Positions 30,301 to 38,079 of a DNA stretch of 64,000 nucleotides are shown here, piece by piece; positions within the stretch are counted from its first letter, which is position 1, and each line of letters starts with the position of its first letter. The DNA comes from Yponomeuta sedellus. Taxonomy: Eukaryota > Arthropoda > Insecta > Lepidoptera > Yponomeutidae. The stretch covers positions 4,886,795 to 4,950,794 of the forward strand of contig OW203744.1 in assembly GCA_934045075.1 (NCBI GenBank). The letters are read 5' to 3'. The notes beneath the pieces were generated by a model. It was not told the DNA's origin. It searched no databases and saw nothing but the letters and a program-made list of their open reading frames with translations. The translations under genes were made by a program, and so were the position numbers.

Positions 30301-32820
30301 ACCGAAGGTCTCGGGTTCGATCCTCGGCCGCGTCAAACTAGGAAAGAACTTTTCTAGTTTTTCTCGGGTCTTGGATGTTATCTATGTATTTATTGTATTA
30401 AATATATCGTCGAGTTAGCACCTATAACACAAGTCATTTAGTTGTACTTAGTATAGGGCCATATAGGGCTAACGAGATGTGTGTGATATGTCCATGAATA
30501 TTTATTTTATTATTTATTTTCTTAAGAAAATTGGTCCAGAGCATTGAAAGCCCAAGCGATATGACTTTTACGAATTTAATTAAAATAATGAAAGAGCTAC
30601 AAAAAAGATAACATAAGAATATTCTTTATTGTACAGCAGGAAAAAAAACATAAAATAATTACAAAAATACAGTACAATTGGCGGCCTTATTGCTTAGAGC
30701 AATTTCTTCCAGACAACCTACGGTGATTTAGAAAGATGATTTGTTGTTTTTAAGTAATCTTTTTTTTTATCCTTTTACAGTGCGCTGCTACAGCAGACGG
30801 CTTGAAATGCAAGGTTTGCAATTCGCCTTACATCGTGCAGGAGACAAACAGGTGAGAAAGTTCGAGTGAATTTTTATAGTGTTTAAGCTAGACTAAAAAA
30901 AACACTGTTTATATTCTTTTCATTGCACTAACCCGTGCTAAGGACAATTGACGAGTTGGGCGTGACAATTGGGCGACTCACCGGCATCAGTGAAATTTCA
31001 AACGTCTTTTACAATATTCTCTGTATTACGTACGTATTACCTCTTGTTGATTTTATTAATTCATCCCCAGACTGGAATGGGAGCGCGGGTTCACGGCCGC
31101 GCACTGGGCGCAAACGGCGTTGTGCGTCGCCTGCATGGTGGGAGCCGGCGCCGGCGCCTGGGTGCTCGTGCAGCTCTTTGCTTCGCCCGTGGTGCGAGTA
31201 CTGGCGGCCGGCGCTGCCCTGCTGGTCTGCTACTGCTGCTGCAGGTCAGTGCTACAGTGTGCTAGCATCTGCAGGAGCTGCAGATAGCACCGCCATTATT
31301 CACTACTTAAACTTGATTATATACACAATATCTAACACCGAAATAGATACTGGCAAATAAGTGTTACCGGAGGGAGTAGCGCTGTTTGCCGAAACACAGG
31401 CTGTTGCTTAGTTCGGCAACAGAGGTCTATGAGACGAATTGTCTAGTAAATATCATTTGTCATGTGAATAACTTAAGCACGATGTATTATAAAGTCATAA
31501 TAAATAAATATTAAAAAAAAAAAATCTAGTAAAAAAAATCTAGTATTATTCTTGATCGCCTCTTGGAAAACGGTACACCACTGTCAAAAATCAACAGTCG
31601 AAAATAATATTTCCGTTGCCATCCACTGCTGCTGCAGCTAAGTGTACACAAGGTGGGGCTGGGTCCACACAAGGTGGGGCTGGGTATACTTAAGGCTGGG
31701 CTGAGTATACACAAGATGGGGCTGGATGTACAGAGGGTGGGACTGGGTACACCCAAGGAGGGGCTGGGTGCACACAAGATGGGGCTGGGTGTACACAAGG
31801 TGGGGCTGGGTGTACACAAGGTGGGACTATGTATACACAAGGTGGGGCTGGGTGTACACAAGGTGGGACTATGTATACACAAGGTGGGGCTGGGTGTACA
31901 CAAGGTGGGGCTGGGTGTACACAAGGTGGGACTATGTATACACAAGGTGGGGCTGGGTGTACACAAGGTGGGGCTGGGTGCACACAAGGTGGGGCTGGGT
32001 GTACACAAGGTGGGGCTGGGTGCACACAAGGTGGTGCTGGGTGTACACAAGGTGGGACTATGTATACACAAGGTGGGGCTGGGTGTACACAAGGTGGGGC
32101 TGGGTGCACACAAGGTGGGGCTGGGTGTACACAAGGTGGGTCTGGGTGTACACAAGGTGGGGCTGGGTGTACACAAGGTGGGGCTGGGTGCACACAAGGT
32201 GGGGCTGGGTGTACACAAGGTGGGGCTGGGTGTACACAAGGTGGGGCTGGGTGTACACAAGGTGGGGCTGGGTGCACACAAGGTGGGGCTGGGTGTACAC
32301 AAGGTGGGGCTGGGTGCACACAAGGTGGGGCTGGGTGTACACAAGGTGGGGCTGGGTGTACACAAGGTGGGGCTGGGTGTACACAAGGTGGGGCTGGGTG
32401 TACACAAGGTGGGGCTGGGTGTAATCAAGGTGGGGCTAGGTGTACACAGCGTGGGGCTGGTGGCTTTTACTGTTGCCGGTGCTCGCCAAACATAATACCG
32501 CTAATAAATTTGCTATGTGATTTGCTTTAGGGTACTTATTCGTCTAGCCCTGCGTACGCATCCAAATAAATCAAAATTTGAACATACGTATCTGCATACG
32601 TGTCTAAATAAATAAATATTTGAACATTTCCAACAGATTCCTCGGCACGAACACCGTGACGGCCTACCAGCGTGCCAAGGTGTCCTCCCTGAAGATCCTC
32701 ACGGAGCCGGAGGCCTCAGAAGGCCTCGACCACCTCGCTACCATCAGCAACACAGTCACCGTGGAGATTGCCTCCAAGGCGGTGCTAGAACGAGCACTGA
32801 AAGGTGACGTCGGCAAATAG
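18183..32820 (+). CDS. Membrane RING-CH (MARCH-type) E3 ubiquitin-ligase-like gene, ten 3' exons
   Basis: Exons: 18183-18332, 19867-19962, 24752-24865, 25511-25674, 26542-26740, 28703-28972, 29587-29748, 30781-30851, 31071-31244, 32637-32820. All borders are GT/AG and all phases join, giving 527 visible residues ending in TAG; the N-terminus is missing. Hydrophobic, probably membrane-spanning segments lie at about 18-38, 60-81, 147-168, 186-207, 423-446 and 450-467. The RING-CH finger at 349-398 has the full C4HC3 pattern: C-x2-C, 12 residues, C-x-C, 7 residues, H-x2-C, 16 residues, C-x2-C. RING-CH domains recruit E2 enzymes and ubiquitinate membrane targets (family knowledge). Finger plus two membrane segments is the MARCH arrangement, but here at least four hydrophobic segments precede it, which is unusual. 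A serine-rich linker (about 265-331) lies before the finger. Exons are GC-rich, introns AT-rich. I do not recognise the ortholog and assign no symbol. Confidence 0.88.
18440..18690 (+). repeat. LINE 3'-end fragment
   Basis: Text from 'ggtgtcggcctagagaata' to 'ggggagggctatgtccag' ends in 'tatagcctgacgacgac'. The last 60 bp recur at 0.8 and 1.96 kb. It is a truncated LINE 3' end within intron 1. Confidence 0.55.
19063..19290 (-). pseudogene. LINE reverse transcriptase C-terminus (LINE-C)
   Basis: The reverse strand encodes GRPRRTYIDQIGDVLAKG, then STRNRRACIQRLMNV and ICQDRGKW, the conserved end of a LINE ORF2 common in moths. The same end recurs near 23.6, 43.05, 44.9, 46.5 and 53.6 kb. The 19257-19290 end is a perfect 15-bp hairpin (arms 19257-19271 and 19276-19290). 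Confidence 0.65.
19553..19760 (+). repeat. tRNA-Gly-like SINE (SINE-3), forward
   Basis: The head 'tggcgtagcggtagctcg' with the B box 'gggtccgaatcccag' is followed by 'tgtttgtgatgtcgttg' and 'tgtggggccag'. It matches the reverse copy at 17.87-18.07 kb. Confidence 0.7.
19867..19962 (+). CDS. RING-CH gene, visible exon 2 (32 codons)
   Basis: Acceptor 'cgtccgcag', donor 'gtgagt', phase 0 at both ends. It encodes SFYQHVFNGC followed by one long hydrophobic segment ending FLIYGVEVYFK. Confidence 0.88.
20040..20145 (+). repeat. LINE-E 3' tail
   Basis: 'aggccgccgtctgtacttt', 'aggttaagaaaaatctg' and 'caataaagtgttatctatc' with a short ATCT tail. Related tails are at 30.6 (reverse), 45.6, 49.7, 51.45 and 53.5 kb. 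Confidence 0.55.
20287..20480 (-). repeat. Rep-R copy, reverse
   Basis: The reverse complement of the repeat at 48.35-49.08 and 59.65 kb, starting 'agctgacccagagaacttc'. It contains 'aaccatcctcgtacttcaag'-like text and 'ctctcgagatttgcgctta'. It may be a non-autonomous RTE-type 3' end; the identity is uncertain. Confidence 0.5.
20717..21098 (+). repeat. Rep-M copy 1, with internal 46-bp duplication
   Basis: It matches 58970-59320 at high identity, from 'ggtacagtgctacacaag' to 'gtgtagtactgta'. This copy carries 'atattagcgtgagcgaaat' twice, at 20892 and 20938, whereas the second copy has it once. It is relatively GC-rich, with CCAAT and ATTGG pairs. No reading frame is conserved. Confidence 0.7.
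21165..21520 (-). repeat. Rep-A, near full-length, reverse
   Basis: It runs from 'gcgctcgtggcctaggcg' through 'gccgttggtgccggctgtc' to 'cagtggggacatacaagg', the reverse of 23.24-23.60 kb over its whole length. Confidence 0.7.
21525..22865. other. No gene seen; AT-rich intron sequence
   Basis: It lies in intron 2 of the RING-CH gene. No coding bias, RNA gene or clear repeat family was recognised. Confidence 0.45.
22871..22923. repeat. Perfect 22-bp hairpin, 9-nt loop
   Basis: Arms 22871-22892 and 22902-22923 ('gtcaacacgtagtggttata' plus TA, and complement) flank 'ctctttgct'. Outside, 'gttccgac' and 'gtcggaac' extend the pairing after small gaps. Confidence 0.8.
23036..23215 (+). repeat. SINE-2 body fragment
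   Basis: 'gtgaaggaaaacatcgtg' and 'aacctgagtgtctgag' match the SINE-2 body at 2.82 kb and recur at 50.03 and 61.02 kb. The tRNA head is missing. Confidence 0.55.
23239..23605 (+). repeat. Rep-A, best full-length forward copy
   Basis: It runs from 'tatcaacccttgtgtgtcc' to 'cgcctaggccacgagtgc'. It has internal imperfect inverted segments ('gcatcgcaggaagg' region; 'agtgattgattccaatca') but no coding frame conserved between copies. Confidence 0.7.
23605..23800 (-). pseudogene. LINE-C reverse transcriptase end, reverse
   Basis: The reverse complement encodes the same GRPRR-to-CQDRG tail region as 19.06-19.27 kb and ends in the same 3' text ('gcctgtatcccagagggg'). Confidence 0.55.
23830..24000 (-). 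repeat. tRNA-derived SINE (SINE-3 relative), reverse
   Basis: The reverse complement has a tRNA-like head ('ttggcctagcggttaatatg'), the B box 'gggttcgattctcac' and a body with 'ccatgtttgtgatgtgatgg' and 'gggaccagggc'. Confidence 0.65.
24025..24310 (+). repeat. Rep-A, diverged forward copy
   Basis: Keeps 'cactgagtggcacgggtctc', 'caagtccggattggtggagg' and 'gcgaagcacggaaccgctc' with deletions between them. Confidence 0.55.
24380..24722 (+). repeat. SINE-1 tail fragment followed by a longer SINE-1 copy
   Basis: 24385-24450 is a tail ('gtccttagcacggattag'). 24460-24722 is a head-to-tail copy with the tRNA-like core 'gcccattagctcagttgg' and the B box GGTTCGGGTCC, truncated after 'ctctaaataggttttt'. 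It ends 30 bp before visible exon 3. Confidence 0.7.
24752..24865 (+). CDS. RING-CH gene, visible exon 3 (38 codons)
   Basis: Acceptor 'ttcgcacag', donor 'gtatgcc', phase 0. It encodes LHGEFLKETKVCTIISARAG and a Gly/Asp-rich stretch, likely a loop between membrane segments. Confidence 0.85.
24904..24945. repeat. (GTGC/GTGT/TGTC)n microsatellite
   Basis: Four-base units change from 'gtgc' to 'gtgt' to 'tgtc' over about 42 bp just after exon 3. Confidence 0.8.
25030..25230. repeat. Rep-A foldback with 38-bp perfect arms
   Basis: It starts as forward Rep-A, skips most of the core, then folds back. Arms 25082-25119 and 25151-25188 are exact complements ('gtgcctgctgttgcttaac' onwards). The loop is 31 bp. 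Confidence 0.75.
25290..25475 (-). repeat. Rep-A, reverse
   Basis: 'gccatgtcagaggccttatg' to 'cagtggggacatacaaggg', lacking the sequence between the cleft of the core and the bar-code-like GC block. It ends about 40 bp before exon 4. Confidence 0.6.
25511..25674 (+). CDS. RING-CH gene, visible exon 4
   Basis: Acceptor 'ttctcgcag', donor 'gtgagt', ends in phase 2. It encodes GVQTDLLDGGTVDPRSV, then a hydrophobic segment (LGLISQALMLILIAGFLASE) ending SELWKTK across the junction. Confidence 0.88.
25862..26030. mobile_element. Foldback MITE copy 1
   Basis: Same sequence as 41503-41673, including the core 'cgacgcgagctccgtctctg' and the right arm 'tcttccgatataacaacacc'. The left arm of this copy has diverged, so the terminal hairpin is imperfect. 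Confidence 0.75.
26542..26740 (+). CDS. RING-CH gene, visible exon 5
   Basis: Acceptor 'accggcag', donor 'gtgagt'. It encodes VPVVSRNWHDLVFRLAE, a hydrophobic segment IGVAIWFPCVLWNCM, then an Arg/Leu-rich tail ending SAPRDQ. The 3' 100-odd bases are repeated in decayed form three times in the following intron. Confidence 0.88.
26741..28000 (+). pseudogene. Three tandem decayed partial copies of exon 5 plus its donor
   Basis: Exon-like blocks end at about 27104, 27465 and 27819, giving periods of 364, 361 and 354 bp from the true exon end at 26740. Each copies the last about 115 bases of the exon ('gagcggctctggctg' to 'catagcg') and the following intron. Copy 2 ends in TAG where the exon has CAG but keeps GTGAGT. 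Copy 3 has a 1-base loss ('gctgcgcgac') but keeps the donor. Copy 4 has lost the donor GT. None has the exon's 5' part or acceptor. The intron parts are full of TGAGT and GAGTCAGTGA-like strings. Confidence 0.85.
28703..28972 (+). CDS. RING-CH gene, visible exon 6 (90 codons)
   Basis: Acceptor 'tttgacgcag', donor 'gtaaga'. It encodes LTLPPLEWRELACYLVHLV, an aromatic/basic stretch, then a Ser/Lys-rich segment (SSKSDLEVQSSKSALES) forming the linker before the RING-CH finger. Confidence 0.82.
29587..29748 (+). CDS. RING-CH gene, visible exon 7: first half of the finger
   Basis: Tandem AG acceptors (29586 or 29589) would add or drop one Gln. It encodes ECWICYDSARSDPLIRPCRC, then VHHDCLRRWLVE, which supplies the first six zinc ligands. 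Donor 'gtgagt'. Confidence 0.92.
29765..29850 (+). repeat. Short 'tagcttttgcccgcgac' repeat fragment
   Basis: This text is a frequent moth mobile-element end, related to the Rep-N copies at 43.16, 56.8 and 62.9 kb (inference). Confidence 0.4.
30258..30520 (+). repeat. tRNA-derived SINE
   Basis: The head 'tcggtggcgcagcggtttgg' with the B box GGTTCGATCCT at about 30313 is followed by 'ttgtattaaatatatcgtc' and 'gagatgtgtgtgatatg'. It differs in body from the other SINEs here. Confidence 0.65.
30600..30720 (-). repeat. LINE-E 3' tail, reverse
   Basis: 'caattggcggccttattgc' is the reverse complement of the LINE-E tail at 45.6 and 53.5 kb. Confidence 0.55.
30781..30851 (+). CDS. RING-CH gene, visible exon 8: end of the finger
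   Basis: Acceptor 'ccttttacag', donor 'gtgaga'. It encodes CAATADGLKCKVCNSPYIVQ, carrying the last C-x2-C ligand pair. Confidence 0.9.
30900..31052 (-). repeat. SINE-1 remnant, reverse, core deleted
   Basis: 'cactaacccgtgctaagg' joins directly to 'gggcgactcaccggcatcag' and 'tctgtattacgta', so the tRNA-like middle is missing. It lies just before the exon 9 acceptor. Confidence 0.6.
31071..31244 (+). CDS. RING-CH gene, visible exon 9: C-terminal membrane pair
   Basis: Acceptor 'tcatccccag', donor 'gtcagt'. It encodes LEWERGFTAAHWAQTA and two hydrophobic segments rich in Gly, Ala and Val, ending CYCCC. This is the two-segment arrangement that follows the finger in MARCH proteins. Confidence 0.9.
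31642..32460. repeat. 21-bp minisatellite, about 38 units
   Basis: The unit is 'acaaggtggggctgggtgtac' less one base in print. Common variants are 'gtgcac' in place of 'gtgtac', and a 'gggactatgtatac' unit at about 31820, 31862, 31925 and 32051 (2, 3 and 6 units apart). The left edge is more degenerate. Because 21 is a multiple of three, several frames stay open and give artefact proteins. It lies in the last intron of the RING-CH gene. G-runs lie on the coding strand. Confidence 0.95.
32637..32820 (+). CDS. RING-CH gene, last coding exon
   Basis: Acceptor 'atttccaacag'. It encodes FLGTNTVTAYQRAKVSS, then an acidic/Thr-rich tail ending ALKGDVGK and TAG. It is probably a cytoplasmic tail of 60 residues. 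Confidence 0.9.
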
Positions 32821-33510
32821 TCTGTGCGGACGTGCTGAGTTAGCTGTGAACATGAAGAGATAGAGCGGCCGTACTGAGTTATCTGTGAACTTGTAAAAAA
32901 CAAAGGTTATAAGTTATCTGTGAATGTATAGAGAATGTGCGGCCGTACTAAGTTATCTGTGAACGTGTAGAGGTTGGGAGGCGGTACTAAGTTTGTGCCG
33001 TCCTCATCCAGCCACTCCCCGCCACCGTAGCCAGGGCCTCAATTCTGTTAGTGCATTACAGTACCATGGTCAAGTCACGTAGGCTGTTTTTTCGTACCAT
33101 TGACGCCTAGAAGGTTCGATGTATGCACGTACGTCGCGCGTCGACTTGAAGCAGCAACGAAGCTAAATCGCCATGTTCATGCAGTTGTCATTGTACCACA
33201 ATGCATAAGCAGAATATAGGCATAGGTCGGCAGACCATCTAGTTGAGGGCCTGCCCACGCTGTATAATGCAAAGGCAGAAAAGAGGCCCTGCATTTCCAC
33301 ATTATGTCGATTCAGATGTTAAGGATGACATTGTCGCGATAACAAATACATTGACGCGATAACGTTAAAAGAAACGTTATTTGTATAACGGTATATTATG
33401 TTGAAGTTAATTTTCCAATGGTCCTCATTCGTTCGGTACAAAAATTAATGTACAGTGATGTTTAATCATTATTTAAATATATTAGAAGTAAAAGTGATAG
33501 TTGCAATAAA
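32821..33510 (+). other. Probable 3' UTR with short tandem repeats
   Basis: 32825-32995 holds about five degenerate copies of 'gcggccgtactgagttatct' plus 'gtgaac'. No further frame is seen. AATAAA at 33505-33510 is a candidate poly(A) signal. Confidence 0.6.
33505..33510 (+). terminator. Candidate poly(A) signal AATAAA
   Basis: First clear AATAAA after the RING-CH stop codon, 685 bp downstream. Cleavage site not identifiable by eye. Confidence 0.5.
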
Positions 33511-33794
33511 TCTTCGTAGCGGTTTAAACTAGTAAAAGCCGGTTACTGAAAAAAAAGTGTGTATCGGTCTACCTCTTCCGAGGTATCTGAAGAGTCAGAG
33601 GCAAACATAACAACTTAAGGCCCATAAGCTCCTCATGGAGTCATTCCCATGCAAACGTAGTTTGGTTTTATCTCCAAACGACATGCCGAATCACAATGAA
33701 ACTTTTCCAATACGTTGAGAGGACGCCAATCGAGGTCTGGCCTTTTATTACGTAACATTCCACTCTATCGAGTTAAGAATTTGGACATACAAAA

Positions 33795-34065
33795 ATCATG
33801 TAGGTACAGCGATATTATTCCGATGTAAAACCTGACTGCAAAGTAGGTACTCGGGGCTGCAAGTGATGCAAATTACTTCAGCCAGATGTCGCTGCCTGTA
33901 CGTAATACAGAAAATATTGTAAAGAGGTTCGAAATTTCACTGATGCCGGTGAGTCGCCCATTAGCTCAGTTGGAAAGAGCGCTGGCACGGATAGCAAGAG
34001 GTCGCGGGTTCGAGTACCGGCATGGGTGGAATTTTTAGCCTCTAAATAGGTTTTTAAATCCAGTG
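33795..34065 (+). repeat. SINE-1, near full-length forward copy
   Basis: It runs from 'catgtaggtacagcg' through 'gatgtcgctgcctgtacg' and the tRNA-like core ('gcccattagctcagttgg', B box GGTTCGAGTAC) to 'cctctaaataggtttt'. The core folds as a tRNA with D, anticodon and T arms, but the base 5' of the anticodon is C and the T stem has a mismatch. It is a SINE, not a tRNA gene. Confidence 0.75.
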
Positions 34066-34780
34066 TCAAAATATGTATGCATTCGACAGCTGGAGTAGCT
34101 TAAAATCTACGTCACTCTACACAGTGGATACTTACATAATAATGGCCCTGATCGTGCTTACAACTGTGGATATTAGAATAAAAAAAGAAATCACAGCTTC
34201 ATAAGAATTTCCCTAGAAACTGTTCTTAAGGCTATGATTTCTTTTTAACCGACTTCAAAAAAGGAGGTAGTTATCAATTCGACGCGTATATTAGTTATTC
34301 ATAGGTCTATTTCAAATTCTAACCTCTATTTGTGCCCTCTAAACGTATTAGCTAAATTTCATTTCGATCGAGCGTTATTGTAAATAAAAATGAAACGGCT
34401 TTAAGGCCCCACCTTGGAAGTAACAATTGTTTTCGATTGTTATTTTCATGTTCAGGACTTAAAAGTTTAATTGTTTACTCAGTGATGTTCAAATTTCCGT
34501 TTCAACCGGCGGCAAAATATAAGTACCCGTAATGTTATCTTGTATAGTTTCGTCTGTAAATGGTAAATTAGTACATTGCAAAGTCGCCCGTAACGTAACT
34601 GAGTAGCGTGCATACGTTTAAAGGTCTACGTGCGTCGATTGTACTCAAGAGAAGAACGCTGTGTACGGAGTATTTTGTATGTTTATGTCGTATTTTATTG
34701 CAATTATGTGTATTTGCCAAATGGACGTTTATTATGTTTGAAGGGTTTTTAAACAGTGATTAAAACTATTGTAGGCTGTG
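34066..34780. other. No gene seen
   Basis: AT-rich intergenic DNA with no coding bias; 'accgacttcaaaaaaggagg' near 34.25 kb resembles a common moth repeat end but is isolated. Confidence 0.4.
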
Positions 34781-34814
34781 TTTAAAACTGAGTAACTATT
34801 TAAAACGGGGTTTA

Positions 34815-35698
34815 AAACTGAGTATTGAGTAATGTTGTTTAAAACTGTTTTAAACAATGTTTAAAATTGTTGCACACGCCAAATGCCAATAATGATCAGG
34901 TTGAGGGTTTTATAGGTCCAATCGCACAAAAATTATATATATATATATTTGCACACGGCATTTGGCGTGTGCAACAATTTTAAACATTGTTTAAAACAGT
35001 TTTAACCTTTCGTATGCTGCCAGGTGGCGCTACAGAAGTTGCTAGTATGCCGCCATTTTTCAATCAGTAGAGAGAGAGTTAGATAGGTTCTTATTATACT
35101 AAAATTATTCGAAAATTTCTTTGATACATGACCTATATGCAAATGTTATTGGATATCAGGTAAATAATAAATGTTTCACGGTATTTAGTATTTCTGGTAG
35201 CGATTTTATTTATTTTTTGTAGCTCTATAAATCAGCATTCAATATGAAAATTCTCCCATCGAGAGAAACGAGGAAAATTCAATAAATTTTCACATAAAAC
35301 CTGGTTATTTTTAGTTCCTAAGCTAGGTGAATAGTAAAACAATCCACTAATTTAGAAGTTATTAGCACTACCAAAGGAAATTATTCAGAAAATCTAATTT
35401 GAAAACTGCTTATGAGATAAACAAGGCAGCCATTTTCACTTTGAAGAAACTAGAAAGAAACAAACGACCATTGTGTTGTGTTTTCCAAATAAGTGAATGA
35501 TGTCTATGGTACATTGGTTCATTCATAATATCTTACAAATAATTTTAAACCTTAAAACCAACGGGATAATAATTAAAATTGTCTAAAAATGATCAAAGTT
35601 TATTGAGCACGGATCCGTGACAAAGCATTCGAGGGATGGCGCCCGGATCCGTGACAAAGCATACGAAGAGTTAAACAACATTACTCAATACTCAGTTT
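34815..35698. mobile_element. Foldback element with 73-bp perfect arms, right arm split by insertion
   Basis: Left arm 34815-34887. Right arm 34957-35005 plus 35675-35698. When the 665-bp insert and one TTAA are left out, the arms are exact complements over 73 bp. The loop (34888-34956) includes a (TA)n run. No target duplication was identified. Confidence 0.85.
35006..35670. mobile_element. piggyBac-type non-autonomous element, TTAA flanked
   Basis: TTAA at 35002-35005 and 35671-35674 flanks a 665-bp insert. Its ends are CCTTTCGTATGCT (left) and CTCTTCGTATGCT (right, reversed), 11 of 13 matching. The right end has GGATCCGTGACAAAGCAT twice, at 35611 and 35645. There is no transposase frame, so it is a non-autonomous relative. 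Confidence 0.82.
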
Positions 35699-36044
35699 CT
35701 CAGATCTCATTTTACTTTTTTGTAATAAATCCTAGTTTCCATATATTATTTTATATAATAATTTAGTAGCTGTATTATATTTTTCATCGTATGTTTTTTT
35801 CTGGTGTACATGATCATAAATCATAGTATCAATTAAATTAAAATTTGTCATGAAAACAACATGTTAACATTAATGAACATTGAAGTTGTTATCTATCCAG
35901 CTATCAGTGATTGTTTCCTTTAAAAACACAGGCAACATCTTGGCCTTTGGTGCTTTAGTTACATCGGCTGGTTGCCAGTCCAACCAAAATTGCATGGAAG
36001 TCACTGATTCAACTTCTTCTTTTCGTGTCAGCGATTTGACCAGT

Positions 36045-36255
36045 TTATATTTTTCCTGCCCAATAGTTGGCTACTGCAATTGCAGCAGCGTTGGCCTCTG
36101 TTAGGTCCTCCAGAGTGCAGGTGTGAGGGCACAATGGGCATTGGAGCAGGTGCACCATGGATTGCGATGAGGCTCCATTGCTTCTCCGTTGGTGCAATAT
36201 AACCACATCTGCTTAGATTTTGTCTGCAGCGACCTACTTGGGTCCGGAGTCGGTT
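36045..36255 (-). pseudogene. LINE reverse transcriptase C-terminus (Jockey/R1-like), frameshifted
   Basis: The reverse strand gives NRLRTQVGRCRQNLSRCGYI and, in another frame, SMVHLLQCPLCPHTCTLEDL and AVANYWAGKI then a stop. This is the zinc-knuckle-like ending of many insect LINE pol proteins. The frame change lies between the two parts. Confidence 0.6.
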
Positions 36256-36299
36256 GAATGACTGCCACGTACTCCATTGCAGATCAGAACATGTTGGGA

Positions 36300-37870
36300 G
36301 CCTCTCTTAGGGGCTTATAAAGCCTGTGGGTACTGATTCAACTTTAATTGGATTATTCAACTACAACAGATAACCGTACACAGCGTTATTTAAAATTGTG
36401 ACAAAAGCTACTATTGTAAAAAGTACATTAAGATACATCTATATTTTAAAACTCAATTGTATTCCTGTAGGCCTTTATTTTTACTCAGATAGAAAAAGTA
36501 GTTAAATCTATCCGTTTTTCTCAGAAACTGAATTTGTAGGAACTAAACGTAATTTCAATAATTTAATATATCGCGTGCGCTTTTCAAACAACATAATAGA
36601 GAGCTTTGAACTCGGTTTAATTATAAAATGCGTTCAGTTCTGAATGGTCATATTGACGTTTATTCATACAAGATACAGCGAAAATAATATTGTTCGATAA
36701 AGAGGAGAACTTGTGCCTACTTGATAGATGCCAATAGTAATTCCTTAAACAATATTGTATAAACAACATTGTTTATAAATGTCTATCCTTGATATTATTG
36801 AAATTGAAAGGTAAAAAAAATCAAACACAACTTAAAATAGACTAAGTTAATAAGTCCAAACAAAATAAAATTTGTCCAAAGAAAACGGCAAATTTAGAAA
36901 TTTCGTAGGTCACGCAAGTATAATAAAAAAAAAACTTTGGCCCTTGTATCTACGTAATGAGATGATTTAAACAGCGTCCAGTGGCACCTTCACTTACACT
37001 GTATGGGTGAAGGGGCCACTCAGACGCTGCAGTGCCTGGGACTTGTCCCTGGAAAGGTGCCACTGGTGTGCCAAATTACACCATTAGGGTTATATATAAA
37101 GCTTAAAAATTTAAAGCGACGTATCCTTGACAAGAAAAAAAGTTGTTTGTAACCGCCAACATAAGATAAAACTCGAAGAACATTCTATAAGCTATGGTTT
37201 GTAAATACTTAATACATAATACGCTCGGCTGATTTAGATGCCAAAATAAAGCTTGGAAGTTCAAACGCTACATTTTAAAATAGTACCTACCTTAGATATA
37301 CTTATAAATGTGAATAATTACATTTAATTTCATTCAGTAATGTAAACAAAACGTTAATTGTAATCGAATGAAATTAAATGTAAGTAGTGTGATGTATAAT
37401 TTACTATTCCTTAGTGAAAGTCCACCTCACATTTTGTGCTTCTTTCAGGGAATATTCGAGATGTACTATTTAGTATGTCGTTGTTTTTATTGCAAATAAA
37501 TCCAGGCATAAAAGTTTTGGAATACAGTTTTTTTGTCTCCTCAAAAACACATAATCACAAACAAGCTCAATATAAATTAATGCGTTACCAACGGTGATGT
37601 ACGACTTTGTCAGCTCGGTAGCAATTAACGTGTTTGGCTTTGGTAGAAACTGTTACAAATGTTAGGAAAGCGTCAGGGATATTATTTGTTTACTTACAGG
37701 ATAAAAGACTATCCACTATACATACCATGGCTACGCGCGGGCACAACGGCACAGACTAAGATAAACCTTAATTACTTTATTGCAACAAACATTTCCTTTT
37801 ACGGTTGCAGATTATAACATGATCTTAAGCCCGGGAATCACCGTGACCTGAGGCTTTATATAAGAGGCCG
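36300..37870. other. No gene seen; one shared repeat
   Basis: 36960-37080 ('cgtccagtggcaccttcac', 'gggacttgtccctgg') is matched in reverse at 57.68-57.78 kb. The remainder is AT-rich without features. Confidence 0.4.
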
Positions 37871-37874
37871 CCAT

Positions 37875-38075
37875 ACGAGCGCATGCCTGGCAATTAATGA
37901 CCGTAATCGGCGGCCAACGGGCATGTCACGGGAACGGGCTTTTGGTATTAGTAGAGACTCGGTCGACGGGCATGTCACGGGAACGGGGTTTTGATATTGG
38001 AGACTAACACGAGCGCAAGCCCGGCAATGAACGTAACCAGCGGCCGACATGGCATGTCACGGGAACGGGCTTTTG
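37875..38075. repeat. Diverged tandem block with GGCATGTCACGGGAACGGG
   Basis: The 19-mer occurs at 37920, 37969 and 38051. A surrounding phrase ('acgagcgcatgcctggcaat' and 'acgagcgcaagcccggcaat') occurs twice about 132 bp apart. The reading frame through it is incidental. Confidence 0.65.
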
Positions 38076-38079
38076 CACT

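Noticed and set aside
31526..32530. Five long reading frames (115-300 codons) on both strands of the minisatellite
   Set aside because: They arise because the 21-bp unit is a multiple of three and lacks stops. The proteins are pure repeats and lie in an intron.
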